13,571 bases of DNA from Candidatus Brocadiia bacterium (GCA_016782825.1 JADHXT010000053.1:1-13571), one strand, 5' to 3'. Positions 1 to 7,574 are shown, counted from the first letter of the stretch. Numbers and translations are program-made. Notes: generated by a model not told the origin, from the letters alone.

Positions 1-47
1 GGCGTCGTCGTGTGCTGGGGCCATGCGCCCCGCTTTAGGAGCAGCCT

Positions 48-584
48 GTGACATTCAAGCAATTCCTGCCAATCCCGGTGATGATCGCCGCATTGGCCAC
101 TGGTCTCATGGTGCTGGACATGTACAAGGCCCCCGTGGTGCCGCATATGCACGCGTGGATCACCTTCCAGGCCTGGGCCATGTACTTCATGGCGGGCTGC
201 ACGCTAGCAGGTGGCCTGAGGGTCATGCTCGGCTACCTGGGCGGCGCCATCGCCTCGGTGGCGATCATGGAGCTGGCGGGCCTGCTGGGCGGCTGGGGGC
301 TCGGCGGCGCGGCCGTGCCCGTGGCTGTGTTCATCGTCGTGATCTTCGTGATCTCGGCCGAGCGCGTTCCCGGGCTCAACTTCGTGCCCGCCTGGTTCGT
401 GGGCGCCGGTGTGTTCTTCGGCATCATGAACCTGAAGCAAGACTGGCCCGCTGGCGCCACGAAGTGGTCCAACTACCAGTTGGCGGGCACGTACCTGATG
501 GTCTCGTGCGCCATCGGCATGGTCTTTGGCATCGTCACCGTGTTCCTCCGAGGGAAATACGAGGCCAGCCTCAAGAAGACGTAG
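48..584 (+). CDS. DUF1097-like integral membrane protein
   Basis: A 178-residue, very hydrophobic protein that starts with GTG, preceded by TAGGAG (36-41) at a usable ribosome-binding distance. I see about six membrane segments: residues 7-24, 36-54, 60-80, 85-104, 110-130 and 145-168. The pattern of an aromatic, glycine-rich second segment (WITFQAWAMYFMAGC), a later FVPAWFVGAG motif and a final segment with a GMVFG motif resembles the DUF1097 family (E. coli YcdZ is a member), whose function is not established. The length is slightly above the usual 160 or so. The C-terminus is short and basic (RGKYEASLKKT), probably cytoplasmic. It stands apart from the next gene, with a hairpin between them, so it is probably the last gene of an upstream unit that is not visible. 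The family call rests on pattern memory only; the membrane topology is firmer. It could instead belong to another small uncharacterised membrane family. Confidence 0.7.
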   Translation: MTFKQFLPIPVMIAALATGLMVLDMYKAPVVPHMHAWITFQAWAMYFMAGCTLAGGLRVMLGYLGGAIASVAIMELAGLLGGWGLGGAAVPVAVFIVVIFVISAERVPGLNFVPAWFVGAGVFFGIMNLKQDWPAGATKWSNYQLAGTYLMVSCAIGMVFGIVTVFLRGKYEASLKKT

Positions 585-620
585 GCCTGGCCGAAGCGGG
601 TGAGAAACGCGGACCAGACA

Positions 621-650
621 GGGGGCCTCCGGCAATTGCTGGAGGCCCCC
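621..650 (+). terminator. Strong GC hairpin, probable terminator after the DUF1097-like gene
   Basis: A perfect 10-base-pair inverted repeat, GGGGGCCTCC at 621-630 against GGAGGCCCCC at 641-650, encloses GGCAATTGCT, which can itself extend the pairing through GCAATTGC. It begins 36 bases after the stop codon at 584 and ends before the promoter of the next gene. No T-tract follows on the + strand, so it is not a textbook intrinsic terminator. It may act as a U-less terminator or a 3'-end stabilising hairpin. Confidence 0.6.
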
Positions 651-684
651 CACGCATGGAACTCGCTCGAAGCCGGGCATGTGC

Positions 685-713
685 TTGCTCTACAGCCCAT
701 TCCGGTCTAGAAT
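685..713 (+). promoter_or_regulatory. Possible sigma70-type promoter for the 761-4909 gene
   Basis: TTGCTC at 685-690 and TAGAAT at 708-713 are separated by 17 bases. The -10 box matches consensus at five of six positions, while the -35 box matches only at its TTG. It sits between the 621-650 hairpin and the start codon at 761, in a locally AT-richer stretch, and would give a leader of about 40 bases. A ribosome-binding site, AGGAGA, lies at 749-754. Confidence 0.45.
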
Positions 714-760
714 AGTGCTTTGCATCAATCGGGCCTCCATGCGAGACCAGGAGAGTTCTC

Positions 761-3700
761 ATGCAGATGCGGCGTGGCGCCGTCACCGTGTCGCTGATCA
801 CCCTTGCCATGCTGGGCGCAGCGCCAGCGGTACTTGCCGCGGCGAAGCGCGTCGCGCGCCGCCAGGTGGCCGCCAAGCCCGGCGCGCCAGCGTGGTATGT
901 GAAGCGGGCCACGTGGCAGGAGACTCTGCGCCTGTCGCGCGAGAATCGCGCCGCGCTCGACGCGGCCGAGGACAAGGGCGACGCGTTCAAGCCCTTTGTC
1001 AGCCCTGTGCTGCGTGGGCAGGAGCAGCCGCTGCACGTGTCGGTGAACGTGTCGGGACTCAAGGAAATCTGGCTGGTGGCGACCTTCGGGCCGGACGACT
1101 ACCATCACGACCGCGCCGTGTGGGGCGAGCCCGTGGTCATCGACAAGGACGGCAAGGCCACGCCGCTGACGAAGATGAAGCCCGCCCACGCCAAGTTGGG
1201 CTGGGGCGCCCTGCTTGTGAACAGCAAGCTTGGCGGCGGGCCGCTCCAGATCGGCAAGAAGACCTTCAAGCACGGCTTCTGGGCACACGCGCCCAGCACG
1301 CTGGCGTTCCGGCTCGACGGCAAGTACGAGCGGTTCGAGGCCTGGGTGGGCGTGGGCATCGGAGCGCCTCGGCAGGGGAGCTGCAACTTCAAGGTGCTCG
1401 ACAAAGGCGATCGCAGCACGGCCACCGACGACCTGTGGCGAGTGCTGGCGCGCGACTTCAAGAAGGGCCGCGCTCCTCAGCAGATGAACTGGGAGCGCGA
1501 AGACCGCATCTGGCAGAGCGAGTGGAAGGCCGGCGACCTGAAGGACCTGGCTCTTCGCTACGCCAAGGCGGCCCACCGAGTGAAGTCGCTGGCCGAGCAG
1601 GCGGCCATCCTCGCACCCAAGGTGGCCGACCCCGCCATCCTTCAGCAGGTGCGGTCCCTCTACTACCGCTCGCGACAGCTCGACGAGGCCGTGGCGCAGG
1701 CCAAGACGATCCAGACCGAGCCGCTGCGGCTGGCCATCACCGACCTCATGAAGACCTACGGAGCCAAGTATCCCCAGGGCCAAGCCTACCTCGAGCGATT
1801 GGCCGCCCTGGAGAAGGCGCTCGTCGAAGGCATGTCGAAAGAGAAGGCCGACCCCGAGCAGGTGGCGAAGGTGGCGGCCGACCTCGTGGCCCTCCAGCGC
1901 GAGGCCCTGCTCGCCAACCCCGCCATTGACTTCGACCGCGTGCTCCTCGTGCGACGCAACCCCAGGAACATGGGCCTGCCGGCCAACTGGCAGAGCAACT
2001 CCAACGTAGCGAAGACCGGCTACGACAACCAGATCGCGTCCCTGGAGTTTCGCAAGCCCGGCGCGGCCATCGAGGCGGTTCACAGCCCGGCGGGAGGCAA
2101 GTTCGTGGGCGACCTCGAGCTGCACGTCGACGCCGACCGCGTGCTCTTCTCGTCCGTCGGCAAAAGCGGCGCGTGGCGGCTCCACGAGATGAAGGTGGAC
2201 GGCACCGGCCTGCGCGAGATCGACAACGGCGACGGCCCCGATGTGGACCACTACGACGCCTGCTACCTGCCGGACGGCGACATCATGTTCTGTAGCAGTG
2301 CGTGCTTCATCGGCGTGCCCTGCGTGTTTGGCAGCAGCCACGTGGCCGTGCTCTACCGCATGAAGCCCGACGGCACCGGCTGCCGCCAGTTGTGCTTCGA
2401 GCAAGACCACGACTGGTGTCCCACCGTGCTCAACAACGGCCGGGTGCTCTACCTGCGATGGGAATACACCGACACGCCTCACTCCAACACCCGCCTCCTG
2501 TTCCACATGAACCCCGATGGCGCCGAGCAGATGGAGTACTATGGGAGCAACAGCTATTGGCCCAACTCCTTCTTCTACGCTCGGCCACTTCCCGGCCACC
2601 CCACCAAGGTGGTGGGCATCACCACGGGGCACCACGGCCTGCGGCGGATGGGGCAGCTCGTGATCCTCGACCCCGCCCGCGGCCGCCGCGAGAGCACGGG
2701 GGCCGTGCAGGCCATTCCCGGCCACGGCAAGCCCGTGGAGGCGACCATCCGCGACCAGCTCCGCAACGGCAAGTGGCCCCTCTTCCTTCATCCCTATCCC
2801 GTGAGCCAGAAGCACTTCCTGGTGGCCTGCCAACCGCGGCGGGGCGCCCTGTGGGGCCTCTACCTGGTGGACGTGTTCGACAACATGCTCCTCCTCCGCG
2901 AGGAACCCGGCTACGCCCTCCTGGAGCCCACGCCCCTCCACAAGCGCGCGCGCCCGCCGGTCATCCCCAACAAGACCGACCCCAAGCGCAAGGACGCGTT
3001 GATCTACCTGTCGGATATCTACGAAGGCGACGGCCTGAGGGGCATCCCGCGCGGCTCCGTCAAGAAGCTGCGCATCTTTGCCTACCACTTTGCCTACCGC
3101 CACATGGGTGGTCTGCTCGGCGTCATTGGCATGGACGGCCCCTGGGATATGCGGCGCATGGTGGGCACCGTGCCCGTCGAGCCCGATGGCTCGGCCTACT
3201 TCCGCGTGCCCGCCAACATGCCCCTGTCCATCCAGCCGCTCGACGCGGAAGGCAAGGCGCTCCAGGTGATGCGCAGTTGGATGACCGCCATGCCCGGCGA
3301 AACCCTCGCCTGCGCCGGCTGCCACGAGCCGCAGAACACCGTGCCGCGCAACCGGCAGACGGCGGCTCTGACCAAGCCACCCGCAGAGATCGCTCCGTGG
3401 CGCGGCCCCGAGCGGCCCTACGCCTTCAAGCGCGAGGTGCAGCCCGTGCTCGACGCCCACTGCGTGGGGTGCCACAACGGCAAGCCGCGCCCCGACGGCA
3501 AGACCCTCTGGGATCTGTGCGGCACCAAGACCATCACCGACTACCGCTCCGTGACACCCGGCACCGGCGGCAAGCGGGGAGGCCGCTTCTCCGTCAGCTA
3601 CGTGGCGCTCCATCGCTACGTGCGGCGGCCCGGCATCGAGAGCGACTACCACATGCTCGCGCCCATGGAATACCACGCCGATACCACCCAGCTCGTGCAG

Positions 3701-4909
3701 ATGCTCCGCAAGGGCCACCATGGCGTGCAGCTCGACGCCGAGGCCTGGGACCGCCTGGTCACCTGGATCGACCTCAACGCGCCGTACCACGGCACGTGGA
3801 CCGAGGCCGGCTGGGACCCCAAGGCCCAGCGCCCACGTCGCCGCGAGCTGCTCCAGAAGCACGCGGGGCTGGACCTGGACCCCGAGAAGGTCATCGTGCC
3901 CGAGCCCTACAAGCCGACGGTGGTGGCGCGGGCGGAGACGCCCAAGCCCGGTCCCGCGCCCGAGGTGAAGGGATGGCCCTTCGATGCGGCCGAGGCCAAG
4001 CGACGGCAGGCCGCGGGCGGCGGCGCCGTGACGCGCACGGTGGACCTCGGCGACGGCATCCAGCTCACCCTCGTGCGCATCCCTGCCGGGGAGTTTGTGC
4101 TGGGCGACCCGAAAGGCTACGCCGACGAACTGCCCCTGTGCCGCGCGCGGATCGACAAGCCATTCTGGATGGGCGCCTGCGAGGTGAGCAACGAGCAGTT
4201 TGCCCGATTCGACCCGCGCCACGACAGCCGCGTCGAGTCGAAAAACACCTATCAGTTCGGCGTCCACGGCTATCCGATGAACGGGCCGAAGCAGCCGGTG
4301 GTGCGGGTGTCGTGGCAGCGGGTCGTGGCGTTCTGCCGCTGGCTTTCGGAGAAGACGGGCGAGCGCTTCGTGCTGCCCACCGAGGCCGAGTGGGAATGGG
4401 CGTGTCGGGCCGGATCGGCCGACGCCTTCTCCTTTGGCGCCATCGACGCGGACTACTCGAAGCACGCCAACGTGGCCGACCAGAAGCTCCGCGAGTTTGC
4501 CAGCAATCCCTACACCGTGTCTCAGCCACTCACCAAGGCCACAAAGTACGACGACTGGATTCCGCGCGACAACCGCTTCAACGACGGCGGCCTCCTGTCC
4601 ATGCCCGTCGAATCCTACCAGCCGAATGCCTGGGGACTGCACAACATGCACGGCAACGTGCTGGAGTGGACTCGCACCACCTACCGCCCCTATCCCTACA
4701 GCGCCGCCGATGGCCGCGACGCCCCGGCTACCGAAGGCAGCAAGGTGGTGCGCGGCGGCTCGTGGCGCGACCGCCCGGCGCGATGCCGCTCGGCCTTCCG
4801 CCTGGCATACCGTCCCTACCAAGGCGTGTACAACGTAGGCTTCCGCGTGGTGGCCGAGATCGCGCCGAAGACGGTTCGGCGGCCGGCCAGCCTGTCCGTC
4901 ACTCGCTAG
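761..4909 (+). CDS. Secreted NPCBM / HzsA-related / dihaem / SUMF1 fusion protein
   Basis: A 1,382-residue exported protein. Residues 1-27 form a signal peptide (MQMRR, hydrophobic core, AVLA then AAAKR). Residues about 90-215 resemble an NPCBM/NEW2 carbohydrate-associated beta-sandwich, including an FKHGFWAHAPST stretch. Residues about 445-860 look like a beta-propeller-type region related to the middle domain of hydrazine synthase alpha (HzsA), with repeated DGxG/PDG turns, several cysteines and conserved-looking WEYTDTPHSNTR and YYGSNSYWPNSFFYARP segments. Two c-type haem motifs follow, CAGCH at 851-855 and CVGCH at 901-905. After a Pro/Lys linker (about 1050-1090), residues 1100-1368 form a SUMF1/FGE/EgtB/PvdO-type fold: LPTEAEWEW at 1205-1213, HNMHGNVLEW at 1294-1303, VRGGSW at 1330-1335 and GFRVV at 1360-1364. 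The paired cysteines of true formylglycine-generating enzymes are absent after VRGGSW, so that activity is unlikely. It is transcribed alone between a hairpin and a new promoter. Substrate and reaction are unknown; an extracytoplasmic redox or carbohydrate-linked role is inference. The start has AGGAGA six bases upstream. Confidence 0.88.
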   Translation: MQMRRGAVTVSLITLAMLGAAPAVLAAAKRVARRQVAAKPGAPAWYVKRATWQETLRLSRENRAALDAAEDKGDAFKPFVSPVLRGQEQPLHVSVNVSGLKEIWLVATFGPDDYHHDRAVWGEPVVIDKDGKATPLTKMKPAHAKLGWGALLVNSKLGGGPLQIGKKTFKHGFWAHAPSTLAFRLDGKYERFEAWVGVGIGAPRQGSCNFKVLDKGDRSTATDDLWRVLARDFKKGRAPQQMNWEREDRIWQSEWKAGDLKDLALRYAKAAHRVKSLAEQAAILAPKVADPAILQQVRSLYYRSRQLDEAVAQAKTIQTEPLRLAITDLMKTYGAKYPQGQAYLERLAALEKALVEGMSKEKADPEQVAKVAADLVALQREALLANPAIDFDRVLLVRRNPRNMGLPANWQSNSNVAKTGYDNQIASLEFRKPGAAIEAVHSPAGGKFVGDLELHVDADRVLFSSVGKSGAWRLHEMKVDGTGLREIDNGDGPDVDHYDACYLPDGDIMFCSSACFIGVPCVFGSSHVAVLYRMKPDGTGCRQLCFEQDHDWCPTVLNNGRVLYLRWEYTDTPHSNTRLLFHMNPDGAEQMEYYGSNSYWPNSFFYARPLPGHPTKVVGITTGHHGLRRMGQLVILDPARGRRESTGAVQAIPGHGKPVEATIRDQLRNGKWPLFLHPYPVSQKHFLVACQPRRGALWGLYLVDVFDNMLLLREEPGYALLEPTPLHKRARPPVIPNKTDPKRKDALIYLSDIYEGDGLRGIPRGSVKKLRIFAYHFAYRHMGGLLGVIGMDGPWDMRRMVGTVPVEPDGSAYFRVPANMPLSIQPLDAEGKALQVMRSWMTAMPGETLACAGCHEPQNTVPRNRQTAALTKPPAEIAPWRGPERPYAFKREVQPVLDAHCVGCHNGKPRPDGKTLWDLCGTKTITDYRSVTPGTGGKRGGRFSVSYVALHRYVRRPGIESDYHMLAPMEYHADTTQLVQMLRKGHHGVQLDAEAWDRLVTWIDLNAPYHGTWTEAGWDPKAQRPRRRELLQKHAGLDLDPEKVIVPEPYKPTVVARAETPKPGPAPEVKGWPFDAAEAKRRQAAGGGAVTRTVDLGDGIQLTLVRIPAGEFVLGDPKGYADELPLCRARIDKPFWMGACEVSNEQFARFDPRHDSRVESKNTYQFGVHGYPMNGPKQPVVRVSWQRVVAFCRWLSEKTGERFVLPTEAEWEWACRAGSADAFSFGAIDADYSKHANVADQKLREFASNPYTVSQPLTKATKYDDWIPRDNRFNDGGLLSMPVESYQPNAWGLHNMHGNVLEWTRTTYRPYPYSAADGRDAPATEGSKVVRGGSWRDRPARCRSAFRLAYRPYQGVYNVGFRVVAEIAPKTVRRPASLSVTR

Positions 4910-4938
4910 ACGCGCCGCGCGGGCTGGATCACCGAAGC

Positions 4939-4968
4939 TTGACACGCGCGCGAACGCTGCGATATAAT
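4939..4968 (+). promoter_or_regulatory. Consensus sigma70 promoter upstream of the FHA-kinase gene
   Basis: TTGACA at 4939-4944 and TATAAT at 4963-4968, both exact consensus hexamers, are separated by 18 bases. They lie in the 172-base gap after the stop at 4909, in otherwise very GC-rich DNA where such AT-rich boxes are conspicuous. Transcription would begin near 4975, leaving a leader of about 105 bases before the preferred start codon at 5082. It probably drives the kinase, the DUF167 gene and the PNP gene together. Confidence 0.8.
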
Positions 4969-5067
4969 TCAATGTTCCAACCCGCCGTAGGGACGTGTCG
5001 GGCGGTGCGAGCCTGGTGTGTCTGAGGGGAGTGTGTCGTTCCCCACGCGGCAACGTGTCCCGATCCC

Positions 5068-5073
5068 TGAGGA
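5068..5073 (+). promoter_or_regulatory. Ribosome-binding site that decides the kinase start
   Basis: TGAGGA lies eight bases upstream of GTG 5082. The alternative upstream starts in the same frame, GTG 4995 and GTG 5055, have no comparable site at proper spacing. They would also add a cysteine/arginine-rich tail (for example LVCLRGVCRSPRG) ahead of the FHA domain that does not look like protein under selection. Confidence 0.65.
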
Positions 5074-5081
5074 TACGCGAC

Positions 5082-6380
5082 GTGGCCAAGCTGTATGTCG
5101 AGCGCGGGCCCCTGCGGGGCAAAGAGCTGTACCTGGAGGAGGGGAAAGTCTACACCATCGGGCGCGATCCCGACTGTAGCCTCACCTTCCCCGACTCGCT
5201 CACCTCGCGCAAGCACGTGGCTCTGCGCGTGAGCAAGGGGCAGGTGTTCCTGCGCGACATGGAGAGCAAGAACGGCACGTTCGTCAATGGCCAGGCGATG
5301 GGCCGCAAGGCCATCGATCTCAATCTCGGCGACCAGGTGGAGATCGGCGAGACTCTGGTGTCGCTCCTCTCGGACGAGGAGCGGGCCACCACGGGCGGCC
5401 TCATCGGCCGCGAGATGGCGGGCTACAAAATCCTGGAGAGGGTGGGCCGCGGTGGGATGGGCACCGTGTATCGTGCCGAGCAGTGCTCGCTCAACCGCAT
5501 CGTGGCGTTCAAGGTGCTCTCGCCCAGCTTGGTGTGGGACCAGGAGTTCGTCGATCGCTTCATGCACGAGGTGCGCTCCGCGGCGCGGCTCGTGCACCCG
5601 AACATCGTGCGGGCGCTCGACTGCGGACGCGAGGAGCGAATCTACTTCTTCGTCATGGAGTTCATGTCCTGCGGAAGCATCGAAGACCACATCGATGAGG
5701 AAGGCCGCATCGCCCCCGATCGCGCCGTGCCCATGCTCATCGACGTGTGCCGGGGCCTCGACTATGCCGATCGGCAGGGCATCGTGCATCGCGACATCAA
5801 GCCCGACAACCTCATGCTCGACGAGAAGGGCATGGTGAAGATCGTGGACATGGGCATCGCGACGTCCCTCGAGGGCAAGAAGAAAGCGTCGCAGAAGGAA
5901 GGGGTGTTTGGCTCGCCGCACTACATGGCCCCCGAGCAGGCCGCCGGCGACCACATCGACCAGCGCGCCGACATCTACGGCCTGGGCGCCACGGCCTACC
6001 ACATGCTGTCTGGCCGCACGGTGTTCTCCGGCGAATCGCAGCTCGAGATCATGTCCCAGCACGTGAACGACGAGCCGCACGACCTCGCCGAGGTGGCCCC
6101 CTGGGTGCCCAAGCGCCTGTGTGCCATGACGATGAAGATGCTGAAGAAGGATCCGGGCGACCGCTACCAGTCGGCGGCCGACGTGATGGCCGACTTGACC
6201 CAACTGGCCGGCGGCGAGGTGCAGACCCCACGGCCGAGCGAGCTCCGCCGCGTGCCCACCAGCAAGCGCCGTCCCGCAACCAGCCGCTACGCGAAGCAGC
6301 GGCGCAACAAGCTCATTCTCGTCAGCGTGCTGCTGGCGCTGGTGTTGCTGGTCACGCTGCTTCTCCTGATCCCGAGCTGA
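5082..6380 (+). CDS. FHA-domain Ser/Thr protein kinase with C-terminal membrane anchor
   Basis: A 432-residue Hanks-type kinase. Residues 1-95 are an FHA phosphothreonine-binding domain: TIGRDP with Arg28, SRKH at 42-45, and KNGTFVNG near 63-70. The kinase domain spans about 110-380, with glycine loop GRGGMG at 122-127, Lys144 in VAFKVL, HRDIKPDN starting at His236, and a metal-binding DMG at 256-258 in place of DFG. GSPHYMAPEQ and the DIYGLGATAYHML segment follow. All catalytic residues are present, so it should be active. A basic stretch precedes one hydrophobic segment at about 411-430 that ends the protein, so the enzyme is probably tail-anchored with both domains in the cytoplasm and no external sensor. 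It phosphorylates unknown partners; the FHA domain suggests docking to phosphorylated proteins or to itself. It is the first gene after a strong promoter, and the DUF167 gene follows 12 bases later. GTG 5082 was chosen as start because of the adjacent TGAGGA; GTG 4995 would add 29 residues. Confidence 0.92.
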   Translation: MAKLYVERGPLRGKELYLEEGKVYTIGRDPDCSLTFPDSLTSRKHVALRVSKGQVFLRDMESKNGTFVNGQAMGRKAIDLNLGDQVEIGETLVSLLSDEERATTGGLIGREMAGYKILERVGRGGMGTVYRAEQCSLNRIVAFKVLSPSLVWDQEFVDRFMHEVRSAARLVHPNIVRALDCGREERIYFFVMEFMSCGSIEDHIDEEGRIAPDRAVPMLIDVCRGLDYADRQGIVHRDIKPDNLMLDEKGMVKIVDMGIATSLEGKKKASQKEGVFGSPHYMAPEQAAGDHIDQRADIYGLGATAYHMLSGRTVFSGESQLEIMSQHVNDEPHDLAEVAPWVPKRLCAMTMKMLKKDPGDRYQSAADVMADLTQLAGGEVQTPRPSELRRVPTSKRRPATSRYAKQRRNKLILVSVLLALVLLVTLLLLIPS

Positions 6381-6392
6381 GGGCCCGCGTTG

Positions 6393-6713
6393 ATGGTCAC
6401 GCTGCGCGAAACGCGGGGCGGCGTCCACATTCGACTGTGCGCCCAGCCCAAGGCCTCGCGAAACGCCGTCGTGGGCATGCTCGGCGACCGAGTGAAGGTG
6501 GCCGTCACCACGGCGCCCACGGATGGGAAGGCCAACAAGGCCATCGAGGCCCTGCTGGCCAAAGCACTGGCCGTGCGGCCGTCCGCCGTGAGCATTGTGG
6601 CCGGCCACGCGTCTCGCCACAAGACCGCGCGGGTCGAGGGGCTTGCCGCCAAGGACGTGCAGGCACGCCTGCTCGCGATCATCACCGATGGAGCGAAACG
6701 GCACACCGTGTGA
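6393..6713 (+). CDS. yggU: DUF167/YggU-family small protein
   Basis: A 106-residue protein with the hallmarks of the DUF167 (UPF0235/YggU) family: QPKASRN at 18-24, APTDGKAN at 41-48 and GHASRHK at 71-77. The length matches the family's usual 90-110 residues. The family is widespread, with a small alpha/beta fold of known structure but no settled biochemical role; the conserved basic residues have led to suggestions of nucleic-acid binding. The ATG at 6393 is preceded by GAGGG (6379-6383) at nine bases; a TTG immediately before it is a less likely start. It lies 12 bases after the kinase and 28 bases before the PNP gene, so the three are probably co-transcribed. Nothing in the sequence ties its function to the kinase. 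Confidence 0.9.
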   Translation: MVTLRETRGGVHIRLCAQPKASRNAVVGMLGDRVKVAVTTAPTDGKANKAIEALLAKALAVRPSAVSIVAGHASRHKTARVEGLAAKDVQARLLAIITDGAKRHTV

Positions 6714-6741
6714 CCGTTCCGCATGTGGAGACCGAGGAACC

Positions 6742-7560
6742 ATGGACTTGTATGACCGCGTCCAGGACGCTGCCAGGACCATACGCCAAGTGGCCCCCGA
6801 CGCCCCCCAAGTGGCCATCATCCCCGGCACGGGGCTCGATGGCATCCTCGACCGCATCGACCGGGAGCACGTGGTGCCCTTCGAGGACATCCCTGGCTTT
6901 GGCGACACCACAGCCACCACGCACCGGGCCGAGCTGATCTTCGGGCAGTTGGGCGGCAAGAGCGTGGTCGCCACCGGCGGACGCCACCACGTGTACGAAG
7001 GCTACTCGCTCGAGGACGTGACCTTTCCCACCCGCGTGCTGCGCGCGCTGGGAGCCGACACGCTGATCATCTCCAATGCGGCGGGCGGCATGAACCCGCA
7101 CTACGAGCCTGGCGGGATCATGCTGATCGAGGACCACATCAATCTGATGGGCGTGAACCCGCTGATCGGCCCGCACGACGAGCGTCTGGGACCCATGTTC
7201 CCCGACATGTGCGAGCCCTACAGCAAGCGGCTTCTCGATCTGGCAGAGCGCGTGGCGCTCGAGGAGGGCATCCGAGTCCACCAGGGCGTCTATGTGGCCG
7301 TCACGGGACCGAACCTGGAAACCCGCGCGGAATACCGCTTCCTGCGCGCGGCCGGCGCCGATTGCGTCGGCATGTCCACGGTCCCCGAGGTCATCGTAGG
7401 CGTCCAAGTGGGCTTCGAGATTCTGGGCCTCAGCTGTGTGACCGACCTGTGTCTGCCCGACGCACTCGAGCCGGCCAACATCGACCGCATCATCCACACG
7501 GCGCAGCAAGCGGCGCCCCAGCTCATGCGGCTCGTCGAGCGCGTCGTGGCCGAAGCCTAG
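6742..7560 (+). CDS. punA: Purine nucleoside phosphorylase (trimeric, PNP/MTAP family)
   Basis: A 272-residue cytoplasmic enzyme of the PNP/MTAP family, which cleaves purine (deoxy)nucleosides with phosphate to a free base and (deoxy)ribose-1-phosphate in purine salvage. Visible motifs are the phosphate-binding PGTGL at 28-32, GRHHVYEGY at 80-88 and SNAAGG at 111-116, then TGPNLETRAEY with the base-binding Glu193, and GMSTVPEV at 210-217, which favours PNP over MTA phosphorylase. The residue aligning with Asn243 of human PNP, which sets preference for 6-oxopurines, appears to be Asp235 (VTD), as in MTA phosphorylases. Acceptance of adenosine-type substrates is therefore possible but unproven. 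Length is typical (260-290). The ATG at 6742 has GAGG at 6734-6737; longer in-frame starts would run into the DUF167 gene. It is third in the kinase-DUF167-PNP run, followed by a 115-base gap. Confidence 0.93.
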   Translation: MDLYDRVQDAARTIRQVAPDAPQVAIIPGTGLDGILDRIDREHVVPFEDIPGFGDTTATTHRAELIFGQLGGKSVVATGGRHHVYEGYSLEDVTFPTRVLRALGADTLIISNAAGGMNPHYEPGGIMLIEDHINLMGVNPLIGPHDERLGPMFPDMCEPYSKRLLDLAERVALEEGIRVHQGVYVAVTGPNLETRAEYRFLRAAGADCVGMSTVPEVIVGVQVGFEILGLSCVTDLCLPDALEPANIDRIIHTAQQAAPQLMRLVERVVAEA

Positions 7561-7574
7561 CCATCCTTCCGCAG

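Noticed and set aside
17..31. GGGGC/GCCCC five-pair hairpin just before the first gene
   Set aside because: Short stem, no T-tract, and such pairs are common by chance at this GC content.
3..38. Possible tail of an upstream gene ending RRRVLGPCAPL with TAG at 36-38
   Set aside because: Eleven codons are too few to separate a real C-terminus from chance, and the other frames are also open in this short stretch.
761..4909. Reading the HzsA-like region as evidence of anammox hydrazine synthesis
   Set aside because: HzsA-related domains occur in many non-anammox planctomycetes and relatives, and no HzsB/HzsC-like gene is present in the window.
2302..5025. 907-codon open frame on the + strand, out of frame with the fusion protein
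   Set aside because: The product is rich in Arg/Pro/Ala/His with no recognisable fold and lies wholly over a well-supported gene, a typical GC-rich shadow frame.
4995..5081. Upstream GTG starts (4995 and 5055) for the FHA kinase
   Set aside because: They lack a well-placed ribosome-binding site, and the added residues do not resemble the FHA family; GTG 5082 follows TGAGGA at good spacing.
725..5122. Long open frame on the minus strand, antisense to the large fusion protein
   Set aside because: Its frame is open because the + strand gene has almost exclusively G/C third positions. The translation is low-complexity (His/Gly/Ala/Val/Arg) with no motif, and the + strand gene has clear domains and a signal peptide.
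4929..6974. 681-codon minus-strand frame over the kinase gene
   Set aside because: It covers the kinase, DUF167 and PNP genes in antisense, has no protein motif, and fits codon-bias mirroring.
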